Shown here piece by piece: positions 41,474-50,096 of a stretch of 64,000 nucleotides of DNA. The notes below the pieces were generated by a model. That model did not search any database. It was not told the origin of the DNA and saw only the letters and a list, made by a program, of their open reading frames with translations. Every line of letters begins with the position of its first letter. Position 1 is the stretch's first letter. Location of the stretch: NCBI RefSeq assembly GCF_002356335.1, contig NZ_AP018165.1, positions 2,480,001-2,544,000 of the forward strand, given 5' to 3'. The position numbers and the translations under genes were made by a program. This stretch comes from [Mycobacterium] stephanolepidis (GTDB lineage Bacteria; Actinomycetota; Actinomycetes; Mycobacteriales; Mycobacteriaceae).

Positions 41474-42540
41474 GCCTTCGCCCGCCCTAAGCTCTCACCG
41501 AGAATGCCGGTGGGCCGGAACATGAGCACGAGTACCAGCAGGACGAAGGCCACCACGTCGCGCCATTGCGTACCGAACACCGCTTGCCCGTAGTTCTCCA
41601 TCACGCCCAGCAGCAGACCGCCCAGCAGTGCACCGCGCAGATTGCCGATACCGCCGAGCACCGCGGCGGAGAATGCCTTGATACCCAACAGGAATCCGCC
41701 GGAGTAGATGATGCCCTGCGGAACTTTGAGCGTGTACAGCAGCGCGGCGGCCCCGGCCAGCAGACCACCGATGATGAACGTCGTCATGATGATGCGTTCG
41801 CGAGAGACGCCCATCAGCGTCGCCGTCGTCGGGTCCTGTGCGACCGCACGAATGCCGCGCCCAAACTTGGTGTGATTGATCGCGATATCTGTGATGAAGG
41901 CCAGCACCAAGGCCGCCGCCACGACGACCAGGGTGACATTGGTGATCGTGGCCTGGAACGGAATGTGGTGGCCACCCACATCGAATGGCCCGAATGTCCA
42001 TACCGGTCTGGGCGTCACCAGACGGATCGGCTGTTGCGCATTGCTGCCGCCATAGCCCTTCAGGATCTTCGGCAGCACGAAATGCACGAATTCCTGGATG
42101 ACGAAGGACATCCCGATGGCAGTGATGAGGAATGTCAATGGCCGTGCACCACGGCGACGCAGCGGGCGGTAGGCAACCGCTTCCAACCCCAAGGCGGTGG
42201 TCGCCGAGACCGCCATGGCGATGAGCATGGCGACTCCGAGGTACAGCACGGTGAGCGAAACGCCCTTGTTGTAGGCATTGCCGCCCGGTGAGAACCCGAG
42301 CACGACATCCAGGGCGAAGTATGCCCCGAACATGCCCAGCATGAAGACCTCGGAATGCGCGAAGTTGATGAGACGCAACACCCCGAAGACGAGCGTGTAG
42401 CCAACCGCGACCAACGCGTAGATGGCGCCCCACGCCAAACCGTCGATCGTCAGCTGACCGATGCTGTTCCACAGTCCGTGCAGATCGAATGAAATTGTGC
42501 TGGCCTGCACATCTGTTTGTGCCATCCACCCCGAAATCAT
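41470..42540 (-). CDS. livH: Branched-chain amino-acid ABC transporter permease LivH
   Basis: 356 aa from ATG 42540; ATG 42525 is nearly as likely because GGGGTGG lies just before it. LivH marks: GAIYALVAVGYTLVFGVLRLINFAHSEVFMLGMF and IRAVAQDPTTATLMGVSRERI, and GILGIKAFSAAVLGGIGNLRGALLGGLLLG. Longer than E. coli LivH, with an ~85-residue segment between TM units. Confidence 0.93.
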   Translation of the reverse strand: MISGWMAQTDVQASTISFDLHGLWNSIGQLTIDGLAWGAIYALVAVGYTLVFGVLRLINFAHSEVFMLGMFGAYFALDVVLGFSPGGNAYNKGVSLTVLYLGVAMLIAMAVSATTALGLEAVAYRPLRRRGARPLTFLITAIGMSFVIQEFVHFVLPKILKGYGGSNAQQPIRLVTPRPVWTFGPFDVGGHHIPFQATITNVTLVVVAAALVLAFITDIAINHTKFGRGIRAVAQDPTTATLMGVSRERIIMTTFIIGGLLAGAAALLYTLKVPQGIIYSGGFLLGIKAFSAAVLGGIGNLRGALLGGLLLGVMENYGQAVFGTQWRDVVAFVLLVLVLMFRPTGILGESLGRAKA

Positions 42541-42570
42541 TTGCGGCTGAGCCTAGTCCCCTCGTATGTC

Positions 42571-43755
42571 CTACGTGACCTTATACACCCAGATAAGTGT
42601 CGAGGTTAGCTCTCCGTTCTCGTTCCACTTGTATTCACGCGCCACACCCTGCCCCCGGTAATTCCTGACCCAATCAAGCAACCCCGCCCGCGTGGTCTTC
42701 CCGGCATCGATGCCCTTGACCAGGATCGTGGCCAGGTCGTACCCCTCGGTGCTATAGGTACCCGGCTCCTGCTGGAACTTAGCGGTGTACTCCTTGGAGA
42801 AGGTGTCCGACGCCGGCCCGCACGGGCAGGACAGCAGTGCATCCTTCGCCGAATCGCCCGCCTGCTTGACGAACTCCATGTCCTTTGCCCCGTCCGCAGA
42901 CACAAACGTCGCCGTCACTCCGGCATTGCGCAGCTGCTGCACCAAGGGCGCCGCCTCGGCGTAGTAGCCACCGAAGAACACCGCATCAGGTGCGGCGTTC
43001 TTGAGCTGCGTGACCGCCGCGGAGAAGTCCTTGTCCCCCTTCTTCACCGAGGCGTTGCAGTCGGTTCCGAGCGTCCCGCGAACCGCGTTGGCAAGCCCTG
43101 AACCGTAGTCGGTGCTGTCGTCGACGACGCAGATCTTCTTGTATCCGAGCGTCTTCTTGAGGTAGTTGGCAACGGCGGGCCCCTGCACGCCGTCATTGGC
43201 GAGGCCACGGAAGAACGTCTTCCAGCCCTGCTGCGTCAGAGTCACGTTAGTGGCCGAGGCGGTCGTGGAGACCAGACCCGCCTCGCTGAAGATCTGGCCG
43301 GTCGACTTGGTCTCCCCGGAGAACCCCGGCCCGATCAGTCCGATGATGGTCGGGTCCCCGATGATTTGCGGAGCAATGTTGCTCGCGTTCTGTGGCAGGC
43401 CCTCGGTATCGAACTCGCGGAGTTTGATCTGACACCCGGGATTAGCGGCGTTGTGCTTGTCGACGGCAAGTTTGGCCCCGTCGAGGATATTGATCCCGAG
43501 CGCGGCGTCAGGACCGTTGAGCGCTCCGACCATCGCCAGGGAAACGTTGGTGCACTGCGCTTTTCCGTCACCGGCGGGATCGGCCGCTGATTTCACATTC
43601 GACGCGGGCACCTCGGTACCGTCCTGAGCGATCTGCACCAACGGCGAGATCTTCAGGTTGGTCTGATTGGACTCGTCCGACTGAGTGCCGGCGTGACAAC
43701 CGACCAGGGCGAGGGACACCGCGCCCAGCATGATCACACTCGCGCGTGCACGCAC
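42571..43755 (-). CDS. livK: Branched-chain amino-acid ABC transporter substrate-binding lipoprotein
   Basis: 394 aa from GTG 43755 with strong SD GGAGGT; the upstream frame extension is not needed. Signal peptide with lipobox LALVGC (Cys ~22). Periplasmic-binding Leu/Ile/Val family: VSLAMVGALNGPDAALGINILDGAKLAVDKHN, LIGPGFSGETKSTGQIF, YGSGLANAVRGTL and FFGGYYAEAAPLVQQLRNAG. First gene of the liv operon; 30 bases before livH. Confidence 0.92.
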   Translation of the reverse strand: MRARASVIMLGAVSLALVGCHAGTQSDESNQTNLKISPLVQIAQDGTEVPASNVKSAADPAGDGKAQCTNVSLAMVGALNGPDAALGINILDGAKLAVDKHNAANPGCQIKLREFDTEGLPQNASNIAPQIIGDPTIIGLIGPGFSGETKSTGQIFSEAGLVSTTASATNVTLTQQGWKTFFRGLANDGVQGPAVANYLKKTLGYKKICVVDDSTDYGSGLANAVRGTLGTDCNASVKKGDKDFSAAVTQLKNAAPDAVFFGGYYAEAAPLVQQLRNAGVTATFVSADGAKDMEFVKQAGDSAKDALLSCPCGPASDTFSKEYTAKFQQEPGTYSTEGYDLATILVKGIDAGKTTRAGLLDWVRNYRGQGVAREYKWNENGELTSTLIWVYKVT

Positions 43756-43852
43756 GATTACCTCCGGATGGCTGGGGCTGACAGGTCGAAACAAAATCGC
43801 TGATCAGAAAACATAGCCAACCGCGGGGCAACGCGCAGTGCTTACCCGAGTT

Positions 43853-44470
43853 TCAGCTCGGCGCGTCGGTATCGAGTGTTTCCAGCACCACTTCGGCAAC
43901 GCGTTTCATGGTGGTGCGGCGGTCCATCGCGGCGCGCTGGATCCATTTGAACGCCTCGGGCTCGGTGAGGCCCTGGGTGGACTGCAGAACGCCCTTGGCG
44001 CGCTCGACCAGCTTGCGGGTCTCCAGCCTGTCGGCCAGCGTCTGAACTTCCTTCTCCAGCGCAGTCAGCTCGCCGAAACGGCTCACGGCGACCTCGATGG
44101 CGGGTACCAGATCGGTTTTGGAGAACGGCTTCACCAGGTAGGCCATGGCGCCGGCATCGCGGGCCTTCTCCACCAGGTCGCGCTGGCTGAATGCGGTGAG
44201 AATCACAATCGGGGCGATGCGCTTGGCCGCGATCTCCGAGGCGGCATCGATGCCATCGCGACGTGGCATCTTCACGTCCATGATCACCAGATCGGGTTTG
44301 AGTTCCTCGGCGAGGTCGACGGCTTCCTGCCCGTCCCCGGCCTGACCCACCACGTCATAGCCCTCCTCGTGGAGCATCTCGACCAGGTCGAGGCGGATGA
44401 GGGCTTCGTCTTCGGCGACGAGCACACGGCGGGCGGGCGCCGCCGGTTCGGTGTTCTGAGGGCCGGTCAT
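43853..44470 (-). CDS. pdtaR: ANTAR-domain response regulator PdtaR (Rv1626-like)
   Basis: 205 aa, the same length as Rv1626 when read from ATG 44470 (the earlier start at 44479 adds three residues). Receiver domain: VLVAEDEALIRLDLVEML, phospho-acceptor Asp in VIMDVKMPRRDG, VILTAFSQ and YLVKPFSKTDL; C-terminal ANTAR: RKLVERAKGVLQ, then EAFKWIQRAAMDRRTTMKRVAEVVL. It pairs with the PdtaS sensor kinase elsewhere in mycobacteria and acts on RNA antitermination. Confidence 0.95.
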   Translation of the reverse strand: MTGPQNTEPAAPARRVLVAEDEALIRLDLVEMLHEEGYDVVGQAGDGQEAVDLAEELKPDLVIMDVKMPRRDGIDAASEIAAKRIAPIVILTAFSQRDLVEKARDAGAMAYLVKPFSKTDLVPAIEVAVSRFGELTALEKEVQTLADRLETRKLVERAKGVLQSTQGLTEPEAFKWIQRAAMDRRTTMKRVAEVVLETLDTDAPS

Positions 44471-44594
44471 GGCGACCATTGTGACGCATGTGGTCGTGTG
44501 TACGGCGATACCCTGGTGAAAGTGATGTTCCCCATCCCTTAAGGTTGGAGATCGCGCGACTGGCCGCTGGACACCAAAACGGCAGTAACGCCAG

Positions 44595-44671
44595 GCCCTC
44601 GTATCCCAACTGGCAGAGGAAACGGATTCAAAACCCGTGCAGTGTGAGTTCGAATCTCACCGAGGGCACCA
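44595..44671 (+). tRNA. tRNA-Leu (CAA), CCA encoded, short variable arm
   Basis: Acceptor GCCCTCG (44595-44601) pairs with CGAGGGC (44661-44667), then ACCA. T-arm GTGAG-TTCGAAT-CTCAC is perfect. Anticodon loop TTCAAAA gives anticodon CAA (Leu, UUG codon). The anticodon stem has one A-C mismatch at its base, the D-stem is only 3 bp, and the variable region is 5 nt, so it lacks the long arm usual for bacterial tRNA-Leu. I believe mycobacteria carry this tRNA next to the Rv1626 homologue. Confidence 0.85.
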
Positions 44672-44759
44672 GGAAGACAACATCTGGGCTCCGAGACGAC
44701 GGAGTTCAAACTTGACCAAGGACGGCGCGAATCGCGGCCGGCGTGCTTTGATTCCCCGC

Positions 44760-45299
44760 ATGAACCGAGCAACTGTCGGTGTGCTGACGCTTATGGTGTG
44801 CGCTTCTGTGGTCGCGGCGTGCCAGACGTCGTCCGGTATTACCCGCATATCGGACACGGCGTCGTCGACGGCCACCACGAAGACCTTCGCCGCCTCGACC
44901 ATCCCCCGGTCCACATCCCTCGCGCCGACTGCCAAGGCCGATGCGGACGACCCGGCCAAACGCATCCGGGATACCTTCCGGAGCCTGCAAAACCCCGTCA
45001 TCGCCGCCACGAAGGACGGCACCGGCAGCTATGACATCCCAGTAGCGCCGCAACCGTCGGTGTCGGGTCCGGCGGCCTACATCGCGGCGCTCTGCACCGG
45101 CGGCCCGGCCGTGAACATCGCACTGGACGGCACCCCGGTGCCCGGCGGCGGAATATGCGGCGACGATCCCGGCAAGCCCGGTGTGATCGTGATGCTTCTT
45201 GCCGTCAAGGCAAATCCGGCGGCTTCCCACACCATCAAGGTGCAAGGAGCCGCCGGTCAGCACAGCTGGGTGTCAATGGCCTACGGCCAGATGTATTGA
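44760..45299 (+). CDS. Putative lipoprotein
   Basis: 179 aa from ATG 44760. Signal peptide MNRATVGVLTLMVCASVVAAC with a lipobox V-A-A-C. A Ser/Thr-rich linker follows, then a small domain with AAYIAALCTGGPAVNIALDGTPVPGGGICGDDPG (two Cys) and HTIKVQGAAGQHSWVSMAYGQMY. No named family recognised; mycobacterial cell-envelope lipoprotein by signal. The frame upstream of 44760 overlaps the tRNA and is not used. Confidence 0.75.
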   Translation: MNRATVGVLTLMVCASVVAACQTSSGITRISDTASSTATTKTFAASTIPRSTSLAPTAKADADDPAKRIRDTFRSLQNPVIAATKDGTGSYDIPVAPQPSVSGPAAYIAALCTGGPAVNIALDGTPVPGGGICGDDPGKPGVIVMLLAVKANPAASHTIKVQGAAGQHSWVSMAYGQMY

Positions 45300-45305
45300 C
45301 CGCGC

Positions 45306-45674
45306 CTAACCGACGTCGGTGCAGGTGACTCCGGGGTTCTCGCAGTCGGAGCCGGTCTCGCCGGGTGCGCTGACCCAACCGCCGGCATCGTCGTGCCCGG
45401 GAGCGATGTTGGACTCCGGTGGGTTGTTGTCGGAACCGCACACCACCCAGGCGTTCTCACACTGAGCGCCGGCGCCGCCGGGGAGGTAGCCCCAGCCGCT
45501 GTTGCCGTCGTTGCTCGGCTGATCGACAAGCGATCCATGCGATGGCGAGTTGGGTGCGCCCGGAACCGGAGGTGCCGGAGACGGATCAGCCGAGGCCACC
45601 GCTCCGAATCCGACGAAGGCTGCTGCCAGGACGCCGGCCGCGGGCGCCACGACAAGACGGGTGAATGAGTTCAT
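45306..45674 (-). CDS. Small secreted Pro/Gly-rich protein
   Basis: 122 aa from ATG 45674 (GAGGTG 5-10 bases upstream). Signal peptide VVAPAAGVLAAAFVGFGAVASA, then a Pro/Ser-rich stretch. Four cysteines in two similar units: QCENAWVVC and DCENPGVTC, likely disulfide-bonded. Mycobacterial small exported protein; no function seen. Convergent with the lipoprotein gene. Confidence 0.7.
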   Translation of the reverse strand: MNSFTRLVVAPAAGVLAAAFVGFGAVASADPSPAPPVPGAPNSPSHGSLVDQPSNDGNSGWGYLPGGAGAQCENAWVVCGSDNNPPESNIAPGHDDAGGWVSAPGETGSDCENPGVTCTDVG

Positions 45675-45821
45675 GGGCACCTCTTCAAAGGGTGGACGAA
45701 TACAGGACAAATGTACTCCCACACACAGCTTTTGCAGATGACCTTGGTAGGAACCGCACACCATGTCTAACCCCTGCCGATATCGCACACGACGCCTTGC
45801 CGCGTGCTAAGACTGGCCAGC

Positions 45822-46298
45822 ATGACCCCCGAGACCCTCGTTGACATCCACGAGATCACCGAACTCAAGTACCGCTATGCCCGCACCCTCGATAACAAGT
45901 TGTGGGACGAGTTCGCCGACACACTCACCGAGGATGTTGAGGCCACCTACGGCACCGCGGTGCATGGCGCGCCTCTCGAGTTCACCTCGCGCACCGGTGT
46001 TGTCGACTACATGCGGTCATCGTTGACCACGGACATAACCAGCGTGCACACCATGAGCCATCCGGAGATCGCTGTGGACGGCGACACCGCTACCGGCAGC
46101 TGGGCCATGAGCGATGTCGTCATCGTCCCGGCACACAGCGTCCTCATCACCGGGACCTCGTATTACACCGACCGCTACCGCCGCGACGCCGATGGGAAGT
46201 GGCGGATCAGCTACATCTCGTACTACCGCCTTTATGAAGCCATGCAGAACACCAAGCACATCGGCTTCAACCTGATCGCGAACCGCTGGTCGCAGTAG
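45822..46298 (+). CDS. SnoaL-like (NTF2 fold) protein
   Basis: 158 aa from ATG 45822. SnoaL_4 pattern: ITELKYRYARTLDNKLWDEFADTLTEDVEATYG, SHPEIAVDGDTATGSWAMSD and TDRYRRDADGKWRISYISYYRLYE. Fold is shared with cyclases, isomerases and dehydratases; substrate unknown. Stands alone before the polysaccharide locus. Confidence 0.82.
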   Translation: MTPETLVDIHEITELKYRYARTLDNKLWDEFADTLTEDVEATYGTAVHGAPLEFTSRTGVVDYMRSSLTTDITSVHTMSHPEIAVDGDTATGSWAMSDVVIVPAHSVLITGTSYYTDRYRRDADGKWRISYISYYRLYEAMQNTKHIGFNLIANRWSQ

Positions 46299-46371
46299 CG
46301 CCGAGAACCGGGTAACCTATCGCCGGGTCTGGAGACATCCGTACTCCACATAGCTGGCATAGGAGAAACCG

Positions 46372-47634
46372 GTGCGCTGTCGCCTCTGCGACTCGACGGA
46401 GCTGCTCAGCGTCGTCGATCTGGGTGCCACGCCACCCTGCCAGAAGTTTCTGCACGCCGATGAGCTGGATTTGCCGGAACCCACTTATCCTCTGCACCTG
46501 CGGCTTTGCCGCGACTGCATGTTGCTGCAAATCCCTGCGCTGATTAGCCCCGAGGACAACTTCACCGAGTACGCGTACTTTTCCTCGTACTCCGATAGCT
46601 GGGTCGATCACGCCCGCGCATACGTCACCAACTCCATTGCGCGCCTGGGACTTTCTCCCGACGGCCCGGGTGACTTCATGATCGAGGTGGCCAGCAACGA
46701 CGGCTACCTCCTTCAGCACGCCGTTGCCGAGGGAATTCGCTGCCTGGGCATCGAGCCTTCGGTGAATGTCGGACAGGCGGCGCGCAACAAGGGTGTTCCG
46801 ACGCTGACGGCCTTCCTCGACGAGGACACCGCGGCCCGTGTCCGCTCGGAGCACGGCCCGGCCCGCCTGGTCGCGGCCAACAATGTGTACGCGCACATCC
46901 CCGACTTGCGGGGGTTCACGCGAGCCCTGAGGGGGCTCGTTGCCGATGACGGTTGGGTGAGTATCGAGGTTCATCACGCGCTCAACCTCATCGAGCTCGG
47001 CCAGTTCGACACCATCTATCACGAGCACTTCCAGTACTACACCGTATTGGCGGCTCAAAGAGCGCTTGCTGTAGGCGATCTGGAAGTGGTCGACGTCGAA
47101 CTGCTTGACACACACGGTGGTTCGATACGGGTGTGGGCGCGTCCTCGCGAATGCCGGCCCGAGATCGCGCCGTCGGTCGCCGAGGTCTTGGAACTGGAGC
47201 GACGGGCAGGCTTGCACGAACTGGCCGGATATGAACGATTCCGTGCGACCACCGAGCGAATCCGCCTGGAGCTCTTGCAATTTCTTCTCACGTGCAAGGC
47301 TGAGGGCAAGACCGTCGTCGGGTACGGCGCGCCCGGCAAGGGCAACACGTTGCTGAATTACTGCGGCATCCGCACAGACCTTCTCCGCTACACCGTCGAC
47401 CGGAACCCTTACAAGCAAGGCATGTTCAGTCCCGGTACCCGCATCCCGGTTCACTCCCCCGAGCGAATCGATGAAGACAGACCCGACGTGGTGCTGGTTC
47501 TCCCGTGGAACCTGGAAGCCGAGATCACCCAGCAGTTGCGGCATATCGGCGAATGGGGTGGAAGGCTCGTCTACCCCCTGCCGCAGCTACACGTCGTCGA
47601 ACCCCATGTTGAGCCCGAAGGAGCATCGGTATGA
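46372..47634 (+). CDS. NDP-sugar C-methyltransferase (TylC3-like; Zn-binding N-domain)
   Basis: 420 aa from GTG 46372 (AGGAG upstream). N-terminal zinc domain (MRCRLCDS, then LRLCRDCMLLQ), SAM domain with motif I IEVASNDGYLL, a conserved loop with EVHHALNLIELGQFDTIYHEHFQYYT (His pair of the C3-methyltransferase active site), and the C-terminal Methyltransf_14 domain with VVGYGAPGKGNTLLNYCGI. Methylates C3 of a deoxy-keto sugar in relatives. First gene of a four-gene coupled operon with a cytidylyltransferase-like, a PIG-L and an epimerase gene. Confidence 0.9.
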   Translation: MRCRLCDSTELLSVVDLGATPPCQKFLHADELDLPEPTYPLHLRLCRDCMLLQIPALISPEDNFTEYAYFSSYSDSWVDHARAYVTNSIARLGLSPDGPGDFMIEVASNDGYLLQHAVAEGIRCLGIEPSVNVGQAARNKGVPTLTAFLDEDTAARVRSEHGPARLVAANNVYAHIPDLRGFTRALRGLVADDGWVSIEVHHALNLIELGQFDTIYHEHFQYYTVLAAQRALAVGDLEVVDVELLDTHGGSIRVWARPRECRPEIAPSVAEVLELERRAGLHELAGYERFRATTERIRLELLQFLLTCKAEGKTVVGYGAPGKGNTLLNYCGIRTDLLRYTVDRNPYKQGMFSPGTRIPVHSPERIDEDRPDVVLVLPWNLEAEITQQLRHIGEWGGRLVYPLPQLHVVEPHVEPEGASV

Positions 47635-48419
47635 AGGTCGTGCTTTTCTGCGGGGGCTTCGGCATGCGCATGCGCAACGGCGCCGGAGATGTGATCCCCA
47701 AACCCCTCCAGATGGTCGGACCGCGTCCCCTCATCTGGCACGTGATGAAATATTATGCGCACCATGGACATAAGGAATTTATCCTGTGTCTAGGCTATGG
47801 CGCTGAGGCCATCAAGGACTTCTTCCTCGGCTACAGCGAAGCGCAATCGAACGATTTCGTCTTGGCCGAGGGCCAGGTGCGGTTGTTGAAGTCCGACATC
47901 GCCGATTGGACCATTACGTTCGCCGATACCGGTGCCGAATCGCCCATCGGTGAGCGACTGCGACGAGTCCGTCACCACCTCGGCGACGATCGTTACTTCC
48001 TGGCCAACTACGCGGACGTTCTCACCAACGCTCCCCTGGACGATCTGGTGACCAAGTTCCACGATTCCGGAGCGGCCGCGTCCATGCTCCTGGTTCCGCC
48101 GCAATCGTCGTTCCACACCGTGGACGTGAATGACGGTGGATCGATCACCGATATCACCGCCGTCTCCAAGCTCGACATGTGGGAGAACGGCGGCTATTTC
48201 GTGCTCTCCCAGGATGTCTTCGACTACCTGCCCGCGGGCGGCGATCTCGTCGAGGACGCCTGCGGGTCCCTGGCAAAAGAGGGCAGGATGTTCGGCTACA
48301 AGTTCAACGGATTCTGGAAGCCGGCCGACACCTTCAAGGAACGCGCCGAACTTGACGAGGGTTACCGCAAGGGTGTGCGCCCGTGGATGGTCTGGGAGCA
48401 GGAGCCCGCCACCACGTGA
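47631..48419 (+). CDS. Sugar-1-phosphate nucleotidyltransferase (RfbF/glucose-1-P cytidylyltransferase-like)
   Basis: 262 aa. NTP-transferase fold: VVLFCGGFGMRMRN (the GGxGxRL loop), IPKPLQMVGPRPLIWHVMKYYAHHG, FILCLGYGAEAIKDFF and FLANYADVLTNAPL (metal Asp), as in RfbF. It would make a CDP- or dTDP-sugar. Translationally coupled on both sides (ATGA before, GTGA after). The exact nucleotide cannot be decided; the GGFGMRM loop differs from GGxGTRL. Confidence 0.88.
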   Translation: MKVVLFCGGFGMRMRNGAGDVIPKPLQMVGPRPLIWHVMKYYAHHGHKEFILCLGYGAEAIKDFFLGYSEAQSNDFVLAEGQVRLLKSDIADWTITFADTGAESPIGERLRRVRHHLGDDRYFLANYADVLTNAPLDDLVTKFHDSGAAASMLLVPPQSSFHTVDVNDGGSITDITAVSKLDMWENGGYFVLSQDVFDYLPAGGDLVEDACGSLAKEGRMFGYKFNGFWKPADTFKERAELDEGYRKGVRPWMVWEQEPATT

Positions 48420-49069
48420 TCGAACTCAACACCGGCGCCGTAGACGAAATTGCTTTGCTGGCAGCGCATTGCGACGATATCGCGATCGGCATGGGTGGCA
48501 CTCTGCTCACCATGGCGACTCGCCGCCCCGGGTTGCGGGTTCGGGCGCTCGTGCTGACGGGCGGTGGCACCGAACGAGAATCTGAGGAGCGAGCGGCCCT
48601 GACGGCCCTGTGCCCCGGGGCAGAAGTGAGCGTCGACGTGCTCGACTTTCCGGACGGACGAGCCCCCGCACATTGGAACCAGATCAAAGACGCGCTATCG
48701 GCATTTCGCCGTGAGTCGGCCGCCGCGGTGGTTTTCGCTCCGCAGCGTCGCGACGCCCACCAAGACCACCGCCTGCTGGCAACACTGGCGCCCACCGAGT
48801 TTCGTGACCATCTGATCCTCGGTTACGAGATCATCAAATGGGAAACCGATACCCCGACACCCACAGTGTTTCAGCCGCTCAGCGATGAGATCGCCCGTAG
48901 CAAGGCCGATCTCATCAACACGCATTATCCGTCTCAGCGACCGCATGACTGGTTCGACCACGAGACATTTCTCGCCGTGGCACGAGTACGCGGTGTGCAG
49001 TGCCGCCACCGGTACGCCGAAGCGTTCGTGCTGGAAAAAGCAACGATCTCTCTAGGAGCAACGCAGTGA
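48416..49069 (+). CDS. PIG-L family deacetylase
   Basis: 217 aa from GTG 48416. Metal site AAHCDDIAIGMGGTL (family P-H-P-D-D) and the second motif RRDAHQDHR. LmbE/PIG-L enzymes N-deacetylate GlcNAc-type sugars; in polysaccharide loci they act on a nucleotide sugar or lipid-linked sugar. Stop overlaps the next gene by GTGA. Confidence 0.87.
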   Translation: MIELNTGAVDEIALLAAHCDDIAIGMGGTLLTMATRRPGLRVRALVLTGGGTERESEERAALTALCPGAEVSVDVLDFPDGRAPAHWNQIKDALSAFRRESAAAVVFAPQRRDAHQDHRLLATLAPTEFRDHLILGYEIIKWETDTPTPTVFQPLSDEIARSKADLINTHYPSQRPHDWFDHETFLAVARVRGVQCRHRYAEAFVLEKATISLGATQ

Positions 49070-50091
49070 AGGTTCTCGTCACCGGTCATCAGGGCTATCT
49101 CGGCACCGTGATGTCGCAGATGGCCGCCGAGGCCGGTCACGACGTTGTGGGCCTGGACTCGGGGCTCTTCGCCGAGTGCGTCTTGGGCCCGGCACTCGTG
49201 GATCCGCCATCGCTCGCGGTCGACCTTCGCGATGTCACGGTCGATCAGCTGGCTGGTTTCGATGCGGTGATTCACTTGGCGGCGCTCTCGAACGATCCCC
49301 TCGGCGCGCTGGCGCCGGACCTCACCTACGACATCAACCACCATGCCTCCGTGCGGCTGGCGCGGCTGGCCAAGGATGCCGGAGTGAGCCGCTACCTCTA
49401 CGCCTCGACATGTTCGGTATACGGGTCGGCGGGCGACGATCTGGTCACGGAGAACGCTCCCCTGAAGCCCTTGACTCCGTACGCGGAGAGCAAGGTTCGC
49501 GTCGAGGATGATGTCGCCGCTATTGCCGACTCCGACTTCTCGCCGGTGTTCCTGCGCAACGCAACGGCATTCGGTTACTCACCGCGACTTCGCGCCGACA
49601 TCGTGCTGAACAACCTCGTCGGCAACGCCGTTCTCACCGGCGAGGTCCGGGTGCTCTCGGACGGAACGCCGTGGCGCCCTCTGGTACACGCCCGCGATAT
49701 CGGCTCGGCATTCCTGGAATGTCTCACAGCCCCGCAGGATGTAATCCACTGTGCGGCGTTCAACGTCGGCACCGAGGAGAACAATCAAACGGTCGCGCAG
49801 ATCGCGGAGGCGGCCGTCGCCGCCGTACCGGGCTCCACTTTGGCCATCACCGGAGAGACGGGTGCGGATCCTCGCTCATACCGCGTCGACTTCTCTGCGA
49901 TCCGTGCCGCATTACCCGGATACCGGGCGGAGTGGTCGATCGAGGCCGGCGCCAAAGAGCTCTACGAGCAGTGCGTCGCCGGCAATCTCACCGAATCACT
50001 GTTCCGCCAATCCTTCACCCGCCTGGCGCATTTGAAGAACCTACGCGAGTCCGGAGCAGTAGACGACACGCTGCGCCCGGTCGCGAGGTGA
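49066..50091 (+). CDS. NAD-dependent sugar epimerase/dehydratase
   Basis: 341 aa from GTG 49066. Extended SDR: VLVTGHQGYLGTVMSQMA, VIHLAALSNDPLGA, catalytic Y-A-E-S-K (LTPYAESKVRVEDD), then FLRNATAFGYSPRLRADIV. The sugar-nucleotide epimerase/dehydratase function fits the neighbours. Last gene of the coupled operon. Confidence 0.9.
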   Translation: MKVLVTGHQGYLGTVMSQMAAEAGHDVVGLDSGLFAECVLGPALVDPPSLAVDLRDVTVDQLAGFDAVIHLAALSNDPLGALAPDLTYDINHHASVRLARLAKDAGVSRYLYASTCSVYGSAGDDLVTENAPLKPLTPYAESKVRVEDDVAAIADSDFSPVFLRNATAFGYSPRLRADIVLNNLVGNAVLTGEVRVLSDGTPWRPLVHARDIGSAFLECLTAPQDVIHCAAFNVGTEENNQTVAQIAEAAVAAVPGSTLAITGETGADPRSYRVDFSAIRAALPGYRAEWSIEAGAKELYEQCVAGNLTESLFRQSFTRLAHLKNLRESGAVDDTLRPVAR

Positions 50092-50096
50092 CCCGG

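Noticed and set aside
39558..41593. Long plus-strand open frames (317 and 403 codons) opposite livG and livM
   Set aside because: Antisense to clear ABC-transporter genes with ATGA overlaps; composition is His/Gln/Asp-rich as expected from antisense of GC-rich coding DNA, and no domain is recognisable.
46267..47544. 425-codon minus-strand frame opposite the C-methyltransferase
   Set aside because: Antisense shadow; the plus-strand protein has intact zinc and SAM motifs.
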